From Olsenella sp. KH3B4 (lineage in GTDB: Bacteria > Actinomycetota > Coriobacteriia > Coriobacteriales > Atopobiaceae): DNA of 64,000 nucleotides. Under the pieces are notes generated by a model. The model worked only from the letters and a program-made list of their open reading frames with translations. It was not told where the DNA came from and ran no database searches. Position numbers and translations under genes: made by a program. The DNA lies in the NCBI GenBank assembly GCA_900111695.1, contig FOHD01000004.1, positions 1 to 64,000 on the forward strand. The letters run 5' to 3'. Each line of letters begins with the position of its first letter. Position 1 is the first letter of the stretch. Below, piece after piece: positions 1-7,892 of this stretch.

Positions 1-321
1 GGTTTCTCCCGCTCGACGCGGACGGGGCGAGGCTGCTCTTCCAGGTCTTCGCCGACGCATACGAGAGGCAGTCGGTGGTAATCACCACGAACCTGGAGTT
101 CAGCAGGTGGGGGTCGGTGTTCGGGGACGACCAGATGGCCGCCGCCGTGATCGACCGCATCGTCCACCACGGGAGGCTCATCCAGTTCCGCGGCGAGTCC
201 TACCGCGTCCGCCATGCCCTCATGCAGGAGAGCTAGCCGCTCAAAAAGCGTGCGCGCCTCCGATGCTCAGGCTGCTCAATATCCGATGCTCTTTTTGCTC
301 AAATTCTCTTGACGAAACACA
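1..321 (+). mobile_element. Right end of an IS21-family insertion sequence
   Basis: The window opens inside an IS21-type element: the tail of its IstB ATPase gene is followed by about 85 non-coding bases before a different coding frame begins. That non-coding tail carries short repeated words typical of transposase-bound IS ends: CCGATGCTC occurs twice and GCTCAAA twice, near 241-305. The likely outer edge is near 318-321, where the sequence reads GAAACACA, compatible with the TG...CA ends of this family. The exact end and target duplication cannot be fixed because the left end lies outside the window. Confidence 0.7.
3..236 (+). CDS. istB: IstB-like ATP-binding protein of IS21 element (C-terminal part)
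   Basis: Only the last 77 codons are present; the gene enters from the left edge. The reading frame contains VITTNLEFSRWGSVFGDDQ and then FRGESYRVRHALM, the conserved C-terminal part of IstB, the AAA+ ATPase that assists the IS21 IstA transposase in target capture. Walker motifs would lie upstream of the window. The frame is intact to a TAG stop at 234-236, so nothing here shows the element to be dead. It is directly followed by the IS end. Confidence 0.85.
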   Translation, partial: FLPLDADGARLLFQVFADAYERQSVVITTNLEFSRWGSVFGDDQMAAAVIDRIVHHGRLIQFRGESYRVRHALMQES

Positions 322-1205
322 CCGGCGACGCGTCCGGCCTCAGGTACAACTACGTGTGGCAGTGGGGCGGCTCCTGGGCCGAGGGCGACTGGGGCTCGAC
401 CGAGCTCTACGACGGGGCGGACACCAAGGAGGCCTCCCACACGGGCGCGCTCGGCGCGCCGGGCCGCTACACCCTCTACGTGGACGCCGTCTCGCCGCGC
501 GGCGAGAGGCGCACCGCCTCGACGCAGGTCGTGGCCTGGGGCGCCACGGGGGTCTCGGTCTCCGGCTCCGCCGCCTCCGGCTGGACGGCGAGGGCCGACC
601 TCTTCGAGGGCCACGAGGTCTCGGGCGCCAGGTACCGCTTCCGCTGGGCCTCCGCGGACGGCTCCGCCTCGGGCACGCTCGGCGACTGGTCGAGCGCGAG
701 CTCGGTGAGCTTCTCTCGCGACGCCCTGAGCTCCAATTCGGCGGCATACGAAATCTATCTCGACGTGAAGTACCCCAACGGAAAGACGAGCGCGTTCGCT
801 TCAAACAGTCTTTATCTGCTGACTAACGCGCAGAAGAGGGTCATCTCTTCGGCCTGCGCTACTCCTTCCGTTGGCGCTGGCTATTGCTCGGAGTGGGTTG
901 ACAACGTATTTGTCAATGCTGGCTTCTATCGCTACGGTATGGGCAAGAATGCAAATGACCTTTGCCGTTTGTACTGCAAGTATACGAAGCTCTCGGACTT
1001 GCAGCCAGGCATGATTATTGCAGTGGAGAAGTCCCCTACTCGCCTTGGAAGAATTTACGGGCACGTTGCCGTTTATATTGGCAATGGTAAGGTACATGAT
1101 GATGAGGGATACATAAGGGAGATGTCTCTTGCGAACTGGCTTGCCTATTACAGCAAGGTCGATACTCCTCGCTGGGGTTGGTATGGCAACGTTCCTCTAG
1201 CCTAG
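309..1205 (+). pseudogene. C-terminal remnant of a secreted/surface protein with an NlpC/CHAP-like domain, cut by the IS element
   Basis: The open frame runs from a TTG at 309, inside the IS end, through 298 codons. It has no signal peptide and starts mid-domain, so it looks like the 3' part of a larger gene interrupted by the IS21 element. Residues about 5-170 form two beta-rich, Trp/Tyr-rich repeats (YNYVWQWGGSW and a second YRFRWAS copy), resembling Ig-like modules in Coriobacteriia surface proteins. Residues about 175-298 look like a cysteine peptidase/amidase fold: Cys in AGYCSEWV and His in YGHVAVYIGNG, as in NlpC/P60 or CHAP enzymes. The second half is clearly lower in G+C than the first. 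Expression from the TTG is doubtful. Confidence 0.6.
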
Positions 1206-1225
1206 AGTTCTGTTGAGTAGTGAGA

Positions 1226-1261
1226 GGACGCGGCTCTTGTAGATGGGGCCGCGTCCTTTTT
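1226..1261 (+). terminator. Rho-independent terminator
   Basis: GGACGCGGC at 1226-1234 pairs with GCCGCGTCC at 1248-1256, followed by five T residues. It lies 20 bases after the stop of the truncated surface-protein gene and insulates the arg operon. Confidence 0.9.
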
Positions 1262-1323
1262 GTGATTCCTCGCCCGGCCTCTCGTTCCTAATTGTGTCAG
1301 GGAGAAAAACAGATTGTCGCATG

Positions 1324-1401
1324 TGGCACAGATTCCTAGCCCTGTGCTATCCTGCACCCAACAAACAAAAGCAATCTTGCATACAAGAGTAAGATTATGC
1401 A
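1324..1401 (+). promoter_or_regulatory. argC promoter region with ARG-box-like palindrome
   Basis: A possible promoter is TGGCAC at 1324-1329 and TATCCT at 1348-1353 with an 18-base spacer. Downstream, TGCATA at 1378-1383 and TATGCA at 1396-1401 form an inverted repeat in an A+T-rich stretch just before argC. ArgR operators are A+T-rich imperfect palindromes of about 18 bp, so this is a candidate ArgR site; no argR gene is in the window, and the match to a consensus is by eye only. Confidence 0.4.
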
Positions 1402-1423
1402 TTGTTCTGGGGTGATTGAGGGA

Positions 1424-2500
1424 ATGGAGCGTATAAGGGCCTGCGTCGTGGGGGCAACCGGGTTCGCCGGGGTCGAGGTGTGCCGCATTGTCTTGGGGCA
1501 TCCCTCCATGGAGCTCGTGATGGCCACGGACCGCAAGGCCGCAGGCACCAGGCTCGCCGATGTGTATCCCGCCTTCGAGGGCGCAACGGACCTCGTTCTT
1601 TCGCTCCCCGAGCCCGAGGCAATTGCCCAGTGCGCAGACGTCGCCTTCCTTGCGGTGCCCCACACGGCATCGCTTGCCATCACGCCGCAGCTGCTCTCCC
1701 TGGGCGTCACCGTTATCGACCTTTCGGCGGACTACCGCCTGCACGATGCCGCCGTCTACGAGCAGTGGTACGGCACGCCCCACACGAGCCCGGAGCTTCT
1801 CGGTCAGACGGTCTACGGGCTGCCCGAGCTCAACCGCGAAGGGCTTCTCGCATTGGGCAAGCGTCACGAGAATGGCCAGGCGGTTCTTGTTGCCGTGCCG
1901 GGCTGCTATCCCACGGCAACGGCCCTCGCTGCCATCCCGGCGCTCGAGGCCGGCCTTGCCACGGGTGACCTCGTGATTTCCGACGCCATCTCGGGCGTCT
2001 CTGGCGCGGGCCGCTCCGCCAACGCGCGCACGCACTACTGCCACGCCAACGAGTCCGTAGAGGCGTACGGCGTTGCCCACCACCGCCACACGCCCGAGAT
2101 AGAGCAGACGCTCACGCAGGTTGCCGGCCGCGAGATGAACGTTGTCTTTACGCCGCACCTGGCTCCGCTCACCCGCGGCCTTCTCGCCACGGTGTACATG
2201 ACGGCAGCCGATGGCATCACCGCAAACGACGTACAGGATGCCTACGAGCGCCGCTATGCCGGCGAGGCGCTTGTCTCCACACTTCCCGCTGGCCACATGC
2301 CGCAGACCTCCTCGGTTGCGGCAACCGCCCGCGCCCAGGTTGGGGTTGCCCTTGATGACCGACGACGTAGGGTCATCATCGCGTCCTGCGCGATTGACAA
2401 CCTCGGCAAGGGGGCTGCGGCCCAGGCCATGCAATGCGCAAACCTGGTGCTTGGCCTCCCGGAGACCCAGGGCATTGGAGCAACCGCCCCGCTCATCTAG
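1424..2500 (+). CDS. argC: N-acetyl-gamma-glutamyl-phosphate reductase
   Basis: This enzyme reduces N-acetylglutamyl phosphate to the semialdehyde with NADPH, the third step of ornithine synthesis. The 358-residue protein shows the N-terminal Rossmann motif VVGATGFAGVEV and the active-site cysteine in AVPGCYPTA, followed by GVSGAGR and the HHRHTPEIEQ region. I chose ATG 1424, which gives the usual MERIRACVVGATG start and has GGGGTG nine bases upstream; an in-frame ATG at 1397 lies within the operator-like palindrome and would add nine residues. It is the first gene of argC-argJ-argB-argD. Confidence 0.95.
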   Translation: MERIRACVVGATGFAGVEVCRIVLGHPSMELVMATDRKAAGTRLADVYPAFEGATDLVLSLPEPEAIAQCADVAFLAVPHTASLAITPQLLSLGVTVIDLSADYRLHDAAVYEQWYGTPHTSPELLGQTVYGLPELNREGLLALGKRHENGQAVLVAVPGCYPTATALAAIPALEAGLATGDLVISDAISGVSGAGRSANARTHYCHANESVEAYGVAHHRHTPEIEQTLTQVAGREMNVVFTPHLAPLTRGLLATVYMTAADGITANDVQDAYERRYAGEALVSTLPAGHMPQTSSVAATARAQVGVALDDRRRRVIIASCAIDNLGKGAAAQAMQCANLVLGLPETQGIGATAPLI

Positions 2501-2593
2501 GCTCATAGCCGAGTCCGTCGACTGGCGCAAGGACCTCCCGCACCGTCCGCCTTGGGCGCGCATGCGGCGCGTCCCCGTCCAGAAGGACCTCTC

Positions 2594-3880
2594 ATGACAA
2601 GCTACAAGCCCCTAGTCATTCCCGTGCAGGATGACGCACCCCAAACGTTTGGCTTTGCCCCCTGCGAGGGCGGCGTCTGCGCGGCCGCCGGCATGCGTGC
2701 CGCGGGAATCTCTGCAGGCTTCCGCAAGAATCCCGAGCGCAAGGACATGGCGCTCGTCGTCGCCGACAAGACGAGCGTCTGCGCGGCAACGTTCACGCAG
2801 AACCGCTTTTGCGCCGCGCCGGTGCAGGTGAGTCGTGAACGCGCCGCTTCCGGCCACGCCCGCGCCGTGGTGCTCAACTCGGGCAACGCCAATGCCGCCA
2901 CGGGTGAGCCCGGCCTGCGGTGTGCCGAGAAGGCCTGCGCCCTTGTCGCACAGGCACTTGGCTGCGACGAGCAAGACGTGCTGGTTGCCTCGACAGGCGT
3001 CATTGGCGTCCAGCTTCCGTTTGAGCCCTACGTGACCGGTGTGCCTGCGATTGTGGACGCCCTTGCCGCGACGCCCCAGGCTGCCCACGATGCTGCCTGT
3101 GCCGTCATGACCACCGACACCCATCCCAAGGAGTCCGCCTTTGCGGGCCCCGCTGCCCAGGCGGACGGCAGCTCCATCACGGTGCACGTGGGCGGCTTTG
3201 TGAAGGGTTCCGGCATGATTCAGCCCAACATGGCGACCATGCTCTGCGTGCTCTCGACCGACGCTCCTCTCACACCCGAGGCCGCGCATGCCGCGCTCCT
3301 CTCGGCCGTACGCCAGACCTTCAACAAGGTGACCGTGGACTCCGACACCTCCACCAACGACACGTGCATCCTCTTTGCCACGGGGGCTGCCGGAGGCGAG
3401 ACCATCGACGAGACGTCGCCCGCCTTCCCGGCTGTTGCTGCCGCCATCAAGGGCGTCTGCACCAACCTTGCCCGCCAGATTGCCGCAGATGGCGAGGGTT
3501 CTACCAAGCTCGTAACGGTGGACGTGCTGGGAGCCGCCACGCAGGCGGACGCCGACAAGGTTGCCTTTGCCATCGCAAACTCGCCTCTGGTCAAGACTGC
3601 TATCTTTGGACACGACGCAAACTGGGGCCGCGTCGCCGCGGCTGCCGGCAAGTGCGGGGTTCCGTTCTCACAGGAGGACGTGGACATCGACTTCATGGGC
3701 GTGCCCGTTCTGCGCGCAGGGCTTCCCGTCCCCATGGACGAGGAAGACATGCTTCGCCGCTTTGAGCAGCCCGAGATAGACATTGCCATCTCGCTGGGTG
3801 CGGGGGAGGCCCACTCGCGCGTGTGGACCTGCGACCTCACGCACGACTACGTCAAGATCAACGGGGAGTACCGCACCTAG
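2594..3880 (+). CDS. argJ: Bifunctional glutamate N-acetyltransferase / ornithine acetyltransferase
   Basis: ArgJ transfers acetyl from N-acetylornithine to glutamate, closing the acetyl cycle; many forms also use acetyl-CoA. The 428-residue protein carries GSGMIQPNMATMLCVLSTDA: the Thr of MATML is the self-cleavage site and nucleophile that splits the precursor into alpha and beta chains. MTTDTHPKE and the SDTSTNDT segment are also family-typical. Start ATG 2594 follows AGAAGGACC, a good ribosome site. The gene follows argC by 93 bases. Presence of argJ explains why no argE is needed next door. Confidence 0.96.
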   Translation: MTSYKPLVIPVQDDAPQTFGFAPCEGGVCAAAGMRAAGISAGFRKNPERKDMALVVADKTSVCAATFTQNRFCAAPVQVSRERAASGHARAVVLNSGNANAATGEPGLRCAEKACALVAQALGCDEQDVLVASTGVIGVQLPFEPYVTGVPAIVDALAATPQAAHDAACAVMTTDTHPKESAFAGPAAQADGSSITVHVGGFVKGSGMIQPNMATMLCVLSTDAPLTPEAAHAALLSAVRQTFNKVTVDSDTSTNDTCILFATGAAGGETIDETSPAFPAVAAAIKGVCTNLARQIAADGEGSTKLVTVDVLGAATQADADKVAFAIANSPLVKTAIFGHDANWGRVAAAAGKCGVPFSQEDVDIDFMGVPVLRAGLPVPMDEEDMLRRFEQPEIDIAISLGAGEAHSRVWTCDLTHDYVKINGEYRT

Positions 3881-3972
3881 GACACCCTATGCCCGGCCGC
3901 GCTCGACGCGTCTTCACGACCGCGGCACACAACGCGGGCCCACGACCAGATAACCCAATACAGGAGGTACGC

Positions 3973-4848
3973 ATGCAAGGTCGCGAGGAGGGCGAGCTGG
4001 AGCTCGCTCAGAGGAAGGCAGAGGTTCTCACCGAGGCGCTCCCGTGGATCAACAAGATGCGCGGGAAGACCGTGGTTGTGAAGTATGGCGGGTCTGCCAT
4101 GGAGGACCCCAAGCTCATGGCGCAGGTGCTGGGGGACATCGAGCTCCTCAAGCTCATGGGCATGCGCGTGGTGCTCGTGCACGGTGGCGGCAAGGCGATA
4201 AGCGCCATGCTCGCCCGTCTCGACATGCCCGTGCAGTTCAAGAATGGGCTGCGCGTCACCGACGACGACACCATGGAAGCCGTGCAGGAAGTTCTTATCG
4301 GCAAGGTCAACCAGCAGCTGGTCTGGTCTCTGAACGAATACGGCCACAATGCGGTGGGCATCTCGGGGGCTGACGGCAAGACGCTCAAGGCGGTTCCCGT
4401 CTCGCCCGAGCTTGGCCGCGTGGGCCACATTCGCGAGGTAAGCCCCGAGCTTATCGAGACAATCCTCGACGATGACTACATCCCCGTGATTGCGAGCGTG
4501 GCCTGCGGCCCGGACGGGTTCTTCAACGTGAACGCCGACGAGGCGGCAAGCGCGGTTGCCGAGGCGCTCCACGCCGACAAGCTCATCTACCTCACTGACG
4601 TCGACGGCCTCTTTGCCGACGTCAACGACAAGGGAAGCCTCATTCGCTCGCTCACCAAGGCCGAGACCAAGAGCATTCTTGAGTCCGGCGAGCTGGCGGG
4701 CGGTATGGTCCCCAAGGTTCGCTCGATCGTGGAGGCCATGGACCGCGGCGTGTCCGAGGTGGTCATCTTGAACGGCAAGTCCCCCCACTCGCTGCTGCTC
4801 GAGATCTTTACCGACGCAGGTGTGGGCACCCTCTTCACCCAGGAATAG
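3973..4848 (+). CDS. argB: Acetylglutamate kinase
   Basis: ArgB phosphorylates N-acetylglutamate, the second and usually arginine-inhibited step of the pathway. The 291-residue protein has the amino acid kinase fold signatures KYGGSAMEDPKLM near residue 36, VLVHGGGKAIS near 74, and FNVNADEAASAVAEAL with the LTDVDGLF segment in the C-terminal half. The ATG at 3973 is preceded by CAGGAGGT, a near-perfect ribosome-binding site, so longer in-frame upstream reading is discounted. An N-terminal helix (residues 1-30) is compatible with hexameric, arginine-sensitive forms, but that is inference. Confidence 0.96.
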   Translation: MQGREEGELELAQRKAEVLTEALPWINKMRGKTVVVKYGGSAMEDPKLMAQVLGDIELLKLMGMRVVLVHGGGKAISAMLARLDMPVQFKNGLRVTDDDTMEAVQEVLIGKVNQQLVWSLNEYGHNAVGISGADGKTLKAVPVSPELGRVGHIREVSPELIETILDDDYIPVIASVACGPDGFFNVNADEAASAVAEALHADKLIYLTDVDGLFADVNDKGSLIRSLTKAETKSILESGELAGGMVPKVRSIVEAMDRGVSEVVILNGKSPHSLLLEIFTDAGVGTLFTQE

Positions 4849-4851
4849 CGC

Positions 4852-4882
4852 ATGAGACAAAGGGACAGTCCCTTTGTCTCAT
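4852..4882. repeat. Perfect 31-bp palindromic repeat, copy 1
   Basis: ATGAGACAAAGGGAC, a single A, then its exact reverse complement. It fills most of the gap between argB and argD. An identical copy is at 19293-19323. It has no T-run, so it is not a standard terminator. Confidence 0.9.
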
Positions 4883-4901
4883 TCAGAACAAGGAGAACAA
4901 C

Positions 4902-6146
4902 ATGGCAGACACCAGCTATGCGAGCGCCAAGGCCCTTGACGATGCCTACGTGATGCACACCTACGGCCGCCTTCCTGTCGAGTTTGTCTCGGGCGAGGGC
5001 GCGACGCTAACCGACTCCACGGGCAAGACGTACATCGACTGCCTAGGCGGCATTGGCGCCGTGAGCATGGGACACCGCAACCCCGCGGTGGCGGCTGCCC
5101 TGCACGAGCAGGTCGACAAGGTGTGGCAGGTTGGCAACTACTTCTACGTCGAGAACCGCGGCGAGCTTGCGCGCGACCTTGCGGGGCTTCTCTCGTCTGC
5201 GTGCGACGAGGAGGGCCACGTGGTTGGTTCCACGGGATCTGCGTGGAAGACGTTCTTTGCCAACTCAGGCGCCGAGGCAAATGAGGGTGCCATCAAGGTG
5301 GCCAGGCGCTGGGGCGAGAAGAAGCTTGATGGTGCGACCGGAATCCTCACGGCACAGAAGAGCTTCCATGGCCGCACGCTGGCAACGCTGGCCGCGACTG
5401 GCCAGGACGTGTTCCACAAGGCATTTCTCCCCATGCCGGCTGGCTTTGCCGCCGTGCCGCTGAACGATGCTGACGCGCTGGTGGCGGCGTTGGACAACCC
5501 GCCGGCGAGCTGTGGGCCCGTGTGCGCCGTGATGCTCGAGTGCGTGCAGGGCGAGGGCGGCGTGTGGCCGGCGAGTTATGACTACCTGCGGTTTGTTTCT
5601 GCCGAATGCAAGAAGCGCGGCGTGCTTCTCATCATTGACGAGGTCCAGACCGGGTTCTTCCGCTGTGGGGCGCCGTTCTGCTACCAGCTGGCTGGCATCG
5701 AGCCAGACGTGGTGAGCATGGCGAAGGGCATCGCGGACGGCTTCCCCATGGGCGCCGTTGCGGCGAAGGCCGAGGCGGCCGACCTCATGGGGCCGGGCGA
5801 TCACGGTTCTACCTTCGGCGGGAATGCGCTGGCTGCCGCCGCTGGGCGTGCGACGGTTGAGGCGCTGGTCTCGCAAGGGGTGGGGGAGCACGTCATTGCC
5901 TGCGGCGGGCACCTGCGCCAGCGGCTCGAGGCGCTTCCCCACGTGACGGAGGTGCGCGGGCACGGGCTTATGCTTGGCGCGCAGCTGGACGTGCCAGTGG
6001 CAAACGAGCTGGTAGACAAGGGTCTTGAGGTGGGTCTCGTGCTTAACCACATTGGCGATTCAATTCTGCGCTTCCTTCCTCCGCTGGTGATCTCCGAGGA
6101 GCAGGTGGACGAGGTCGTTGACAAACTCGCCGCGCTGTTGGCGTAG
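4902..6146 (+). CDS. argD: Acetylornithine aminotransferase
   Basis: A class III PLP aminotransferase that converts N-acetylglutamate semialdehyde to N-acetylornithine using glutamate. The 414-residue protein shows the substrate/PLP region FFANSGAEANEGAIKVARRW, the Asp of IIDEVQTGFFR, and the Schiff-base lysine in VSMAKGIADGFPMGAVAA. Start ATG 4902 has AAGGAGAAC upstream. It is the last gene of the arg operon and is separated from argB only by the 31-bp palindrome. argF, argG and argH are not in the window. Confidence 0.94.
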   Translation: MADTSYASAKALDDAYVMHTYGRLPVEFVSGEGATLTDSTGKTYIDCLGGIGAVSMGHRNPAVAAALHEQVDKVWQVGNYFYVENRGELARDLAGLLSSACDEEGHVVGSTGSAWKTFFANSGAEANEGAIKVARRWGEKKLDGATGILTAQKSFHGRTLATLAATGQDVFHKAFLPMPAGFAAVPLNDADALVAALDNPPASCGPVCAVMLECVQGEGGVWPASYDYLRFVSAECKKRGVLLIIDEVQTGFFRCGAPFCYQLAGIEPDVVSMAKGIADGFPMGAVAAKAEAADLMGPGDHGSTFGGNALAAAAGRATVEALVSQGVGEHVIACGGHLRQRLEALPHVTEVRGHGLMLGAQLDVPVANELVDKGLEVGLVLNHIGDSILRFLPPLVISEEQVDEVVDKLAALLA

Positions 6147-6230
6147 GGGTCGGCTGCACCGCTTGCGCCCTCCGGTGGTGCCGCTTGCGACCTTCGGTGG
6201 CGCCGGAGGGCCATTATTCGCAGGGAATAC

Positions 6231-6281
6231 GTACGAAGTCCGCCCTGTGGCGCCAAATGTTCCACAGGGCTGGTTTCGTAC
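6231..6281. repeat. Palindrome with GGCGCC-unit remnant after argD
   Basis: GTACGAAGTCCGCCCTGTGG at 6231-6250 pairs imperfectly with its complement at 6262-6281; the inner nine bases pair exactly. Bases 6274-6313 match the start of the dispersed ~60-nt unit seen at 36134, 50161 and elsewhere. It lies between the convergent argD and MFS genes and could act as a bidirectional terminator, though T-runs are short. The rest of 6147-6360 holds nothing else that I recognise. Confidence 0.65.
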
Positions 6282-6360
6282 GGAATTGCTGCGAGAAGTG
6301 GCCTTCGGGCGCCGGCAGTGCACCGCCGTGAAACGCGCCATCGCCCGCCGGGCGCGCCCT

Positions 6361-7593
6361 CTACTCCTCCGAGGACGCCGCCGTACGCTCGGGAACGCGC
6401 AGCATCACCACAAACCCGATGATGAACAGCACTACGATCGAGAGCACGCCCAGCGAGCTGTTACCGGTAATCGCCGTCATAGTGCCAACGATAAAGGTGC
6501 CCAGGATTGCTGCGTACTTGCCAAAGATGTCGAAGAACCCAAAGTACTCGTTGGCGTGGTCCTTGGGGCAGAGCTTGCCAAACTCGGACCTCGAGAGCGC
6601 CTGCAGACCGCCCTGGAAGAGGCCGACCATGATGGCCAGGATCCAGAACTCGATGGCGGAGCGCAGGAAGAACGCGGCAAAGAGTGTGATGAAGGTGTAT
6701 CCGGCGATGCCCACCAGAATCATCTTGCGGGTACCAAACTTGTGGCCAAGGCGGCCGTAGGCAATTGCCGAGGGGAACGCCACAAACTGGGTGACGAGCA
6801 GTGCCAGCACTAGCTGCGTGCCATCGATTCCAAGGTCCGCGCCGTATGACGTGGAGAGCTTGATGATGGTGTGCACGCCATCGATGTAGAAGAAGTAGGC
6901 GATGATGTAGTTTCTGATGGACGGGTCGCGCCAGATGCGCTTCGCCGTGACCCCAATGCCGCGCACGGCGTTTGTAAAGGCGTGCTCCTCGCGGGGCTTG
7001 TAATGGGTCTGCTCGACGTTCTTGAGCATGGGCACCGTAAACGCCACCCACCAGGCGGCCGTGATCACAAAGGAAATCTGCATGGCGGTCTGCAGGCTCA
7101 TGCCAAATGGCCTTACCAGCACAAATGCCAGGCAGACGAGAAATGGCACACAGCTGCCAATGTAGCCCCACGCGTAGCCCTGGCTCGAGACGTCGTCCAT
7201 GCGATCGTCCGTCGTGGCGTCTACGAGCAGCGCGTCATAGAACACGAACGACGTGTTGAGTGCCACCGAGGAAATCACGTAGATAACGAGAAATGCCATC
7301 GCGCCGGTGGGGAAGCCCATGGCCACACAGGCCACGGCGCCTGTTCCCACCGAGCCGATGATGAACTTCTTCTTCATGCCCTGCTGGTCGGCAATGGAGC
7401 CCAATATGGGCATGAGCAGGGCGATGACCAGCGACGCCACGGTCTCCGCATAGCTCCAGGCAACAAGCGCGGGACCGTCAGCCAGCGTCTTGAAGTAGAT
7501 GGGGATGACGCTTGTGGCGAGAAGTACCAGCGCAGAGTTGCCCACGTCGTACATGACCCAGCTTCTCTCGGCCTTTGTCATCTTGAAAGACAT
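6361..7593 (-). CDS. UMF1-like MFS transporter
   Basis: A 410-residue membrane protein with about 12 hydrophobic segments. The N-terminal AERSWVMYDVGNSALVLLAT and the downstream SIADQQGMKKK loop are characteristic of the UMF1/Atg22-like branch of the major facilitator superfamily. Substrate is unknown; related yeast proteins export amino acids from the vacuole, which together with the neighbouring arg operon is suggestive only. Start at 7593 is supported by AGAGAGGAACACG just upstream on the minus strand. It is convergent with argD and divergent from the phospholipase-like gene. Confidence 0.85.
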   Translation of the reverse strand: MSFKMTKAERSWVMYDVGNSALVLLATSVIPIYFKTLADGPALVAWSYAETVASLVIALLMPILGSIADQQGMKKKFIIGSVGTGAVACVAMGFPTGAMAFLVIYVISSVALNTSFVFYDALLVDATTDDRMDDVSSQGYAWGYIGSCVPFLVCLAFVLVRPFGMSLQTAMQISFVITAAWWVAFTVPMLKNVEQTHYKPREEHAFTNAVRGIGVTAKRIWRDPSIRNYIIAYFFYIDGVHTIIKLSTSYGADLGIDGTQLVLALLVTQFVAFPSAIAYGRLGHKFGTRKMILVGIAGYTFITLFAAFFLRSAIEFWILAIMVGLFQGGLQALSRSEFGKLCPKDHANEYFGFFDIFGKYAAILGTFIVGTMTAITGNSSLGVLSIVVLFIIGFVVMLRVPERTAASSEE

Positions 7594-7639
7594 CGTGTTC
7601 CTCTCTGTTTGGCTTCTCGTCTCGCGCTCATACACTTCA

Positions 7640-7653
7640 AAACGTTATCGTTT
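7640..7653. promoter_or_regulatory. Possible operator upstream of the MFS gene
   Basis: AAACG-TTAT-CGTTT forms a short palindrome 47 bases upstream of the MFS start. The shape resembles LacI-family operators, but no regulator lies beside it. Confidence 0.25.
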
Positions 7654-7743
7654 GGATGCCGGAGAAAACCACGGCTTCTGTCAGGATTATGTAATGGCTT
7701 TGACGACTCGGCGTGCACGTGGCGCTACACGGGCGCGTAGGGT

Positions 7744-7781
7744 CCGCAGGCGTGCGAGCTGCCGCGCACGCACGCCTGCGG
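7744..7781. repeat. Hairpin in the divergent intergenic region
   Basis: CCGCAGGCGTGCG at 7744-7756 is repeated as its exact complement at 7769-7781, loop 12 bases. It has no T-run. It lies between two divergent promoters; a CATAAT at 7818-7823 is a plausible -10 for the downstream gene. Nothing else was recognised in the 299-base gap. Confidence 0.55.
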
Positions 7782-7892
7782 TTGCCGCGTTTCTCGTCTG
7801 GTGTCTCTCGGATGGGGCATAATGGCGGAACGGGTGCGCTTCGCCAGCGGCGCGGCGCTGCGCCCACCCGCCCGAATCGGAAAGGGGTCACG

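Noticed and set aside
107..826. A + strand frame across the IS end into the surface-protein remnant
   Set aside because: Arg-rich translation with no similarity to known proteins; it conflicts with the recognisable IstB and surface-protein frames.
1397..1423. ATG 1397 as the argC start
   Set aside because: It lies within the operator-like palindrome, lacks a ribosome site, and adds nine residues not typical of ArgC.
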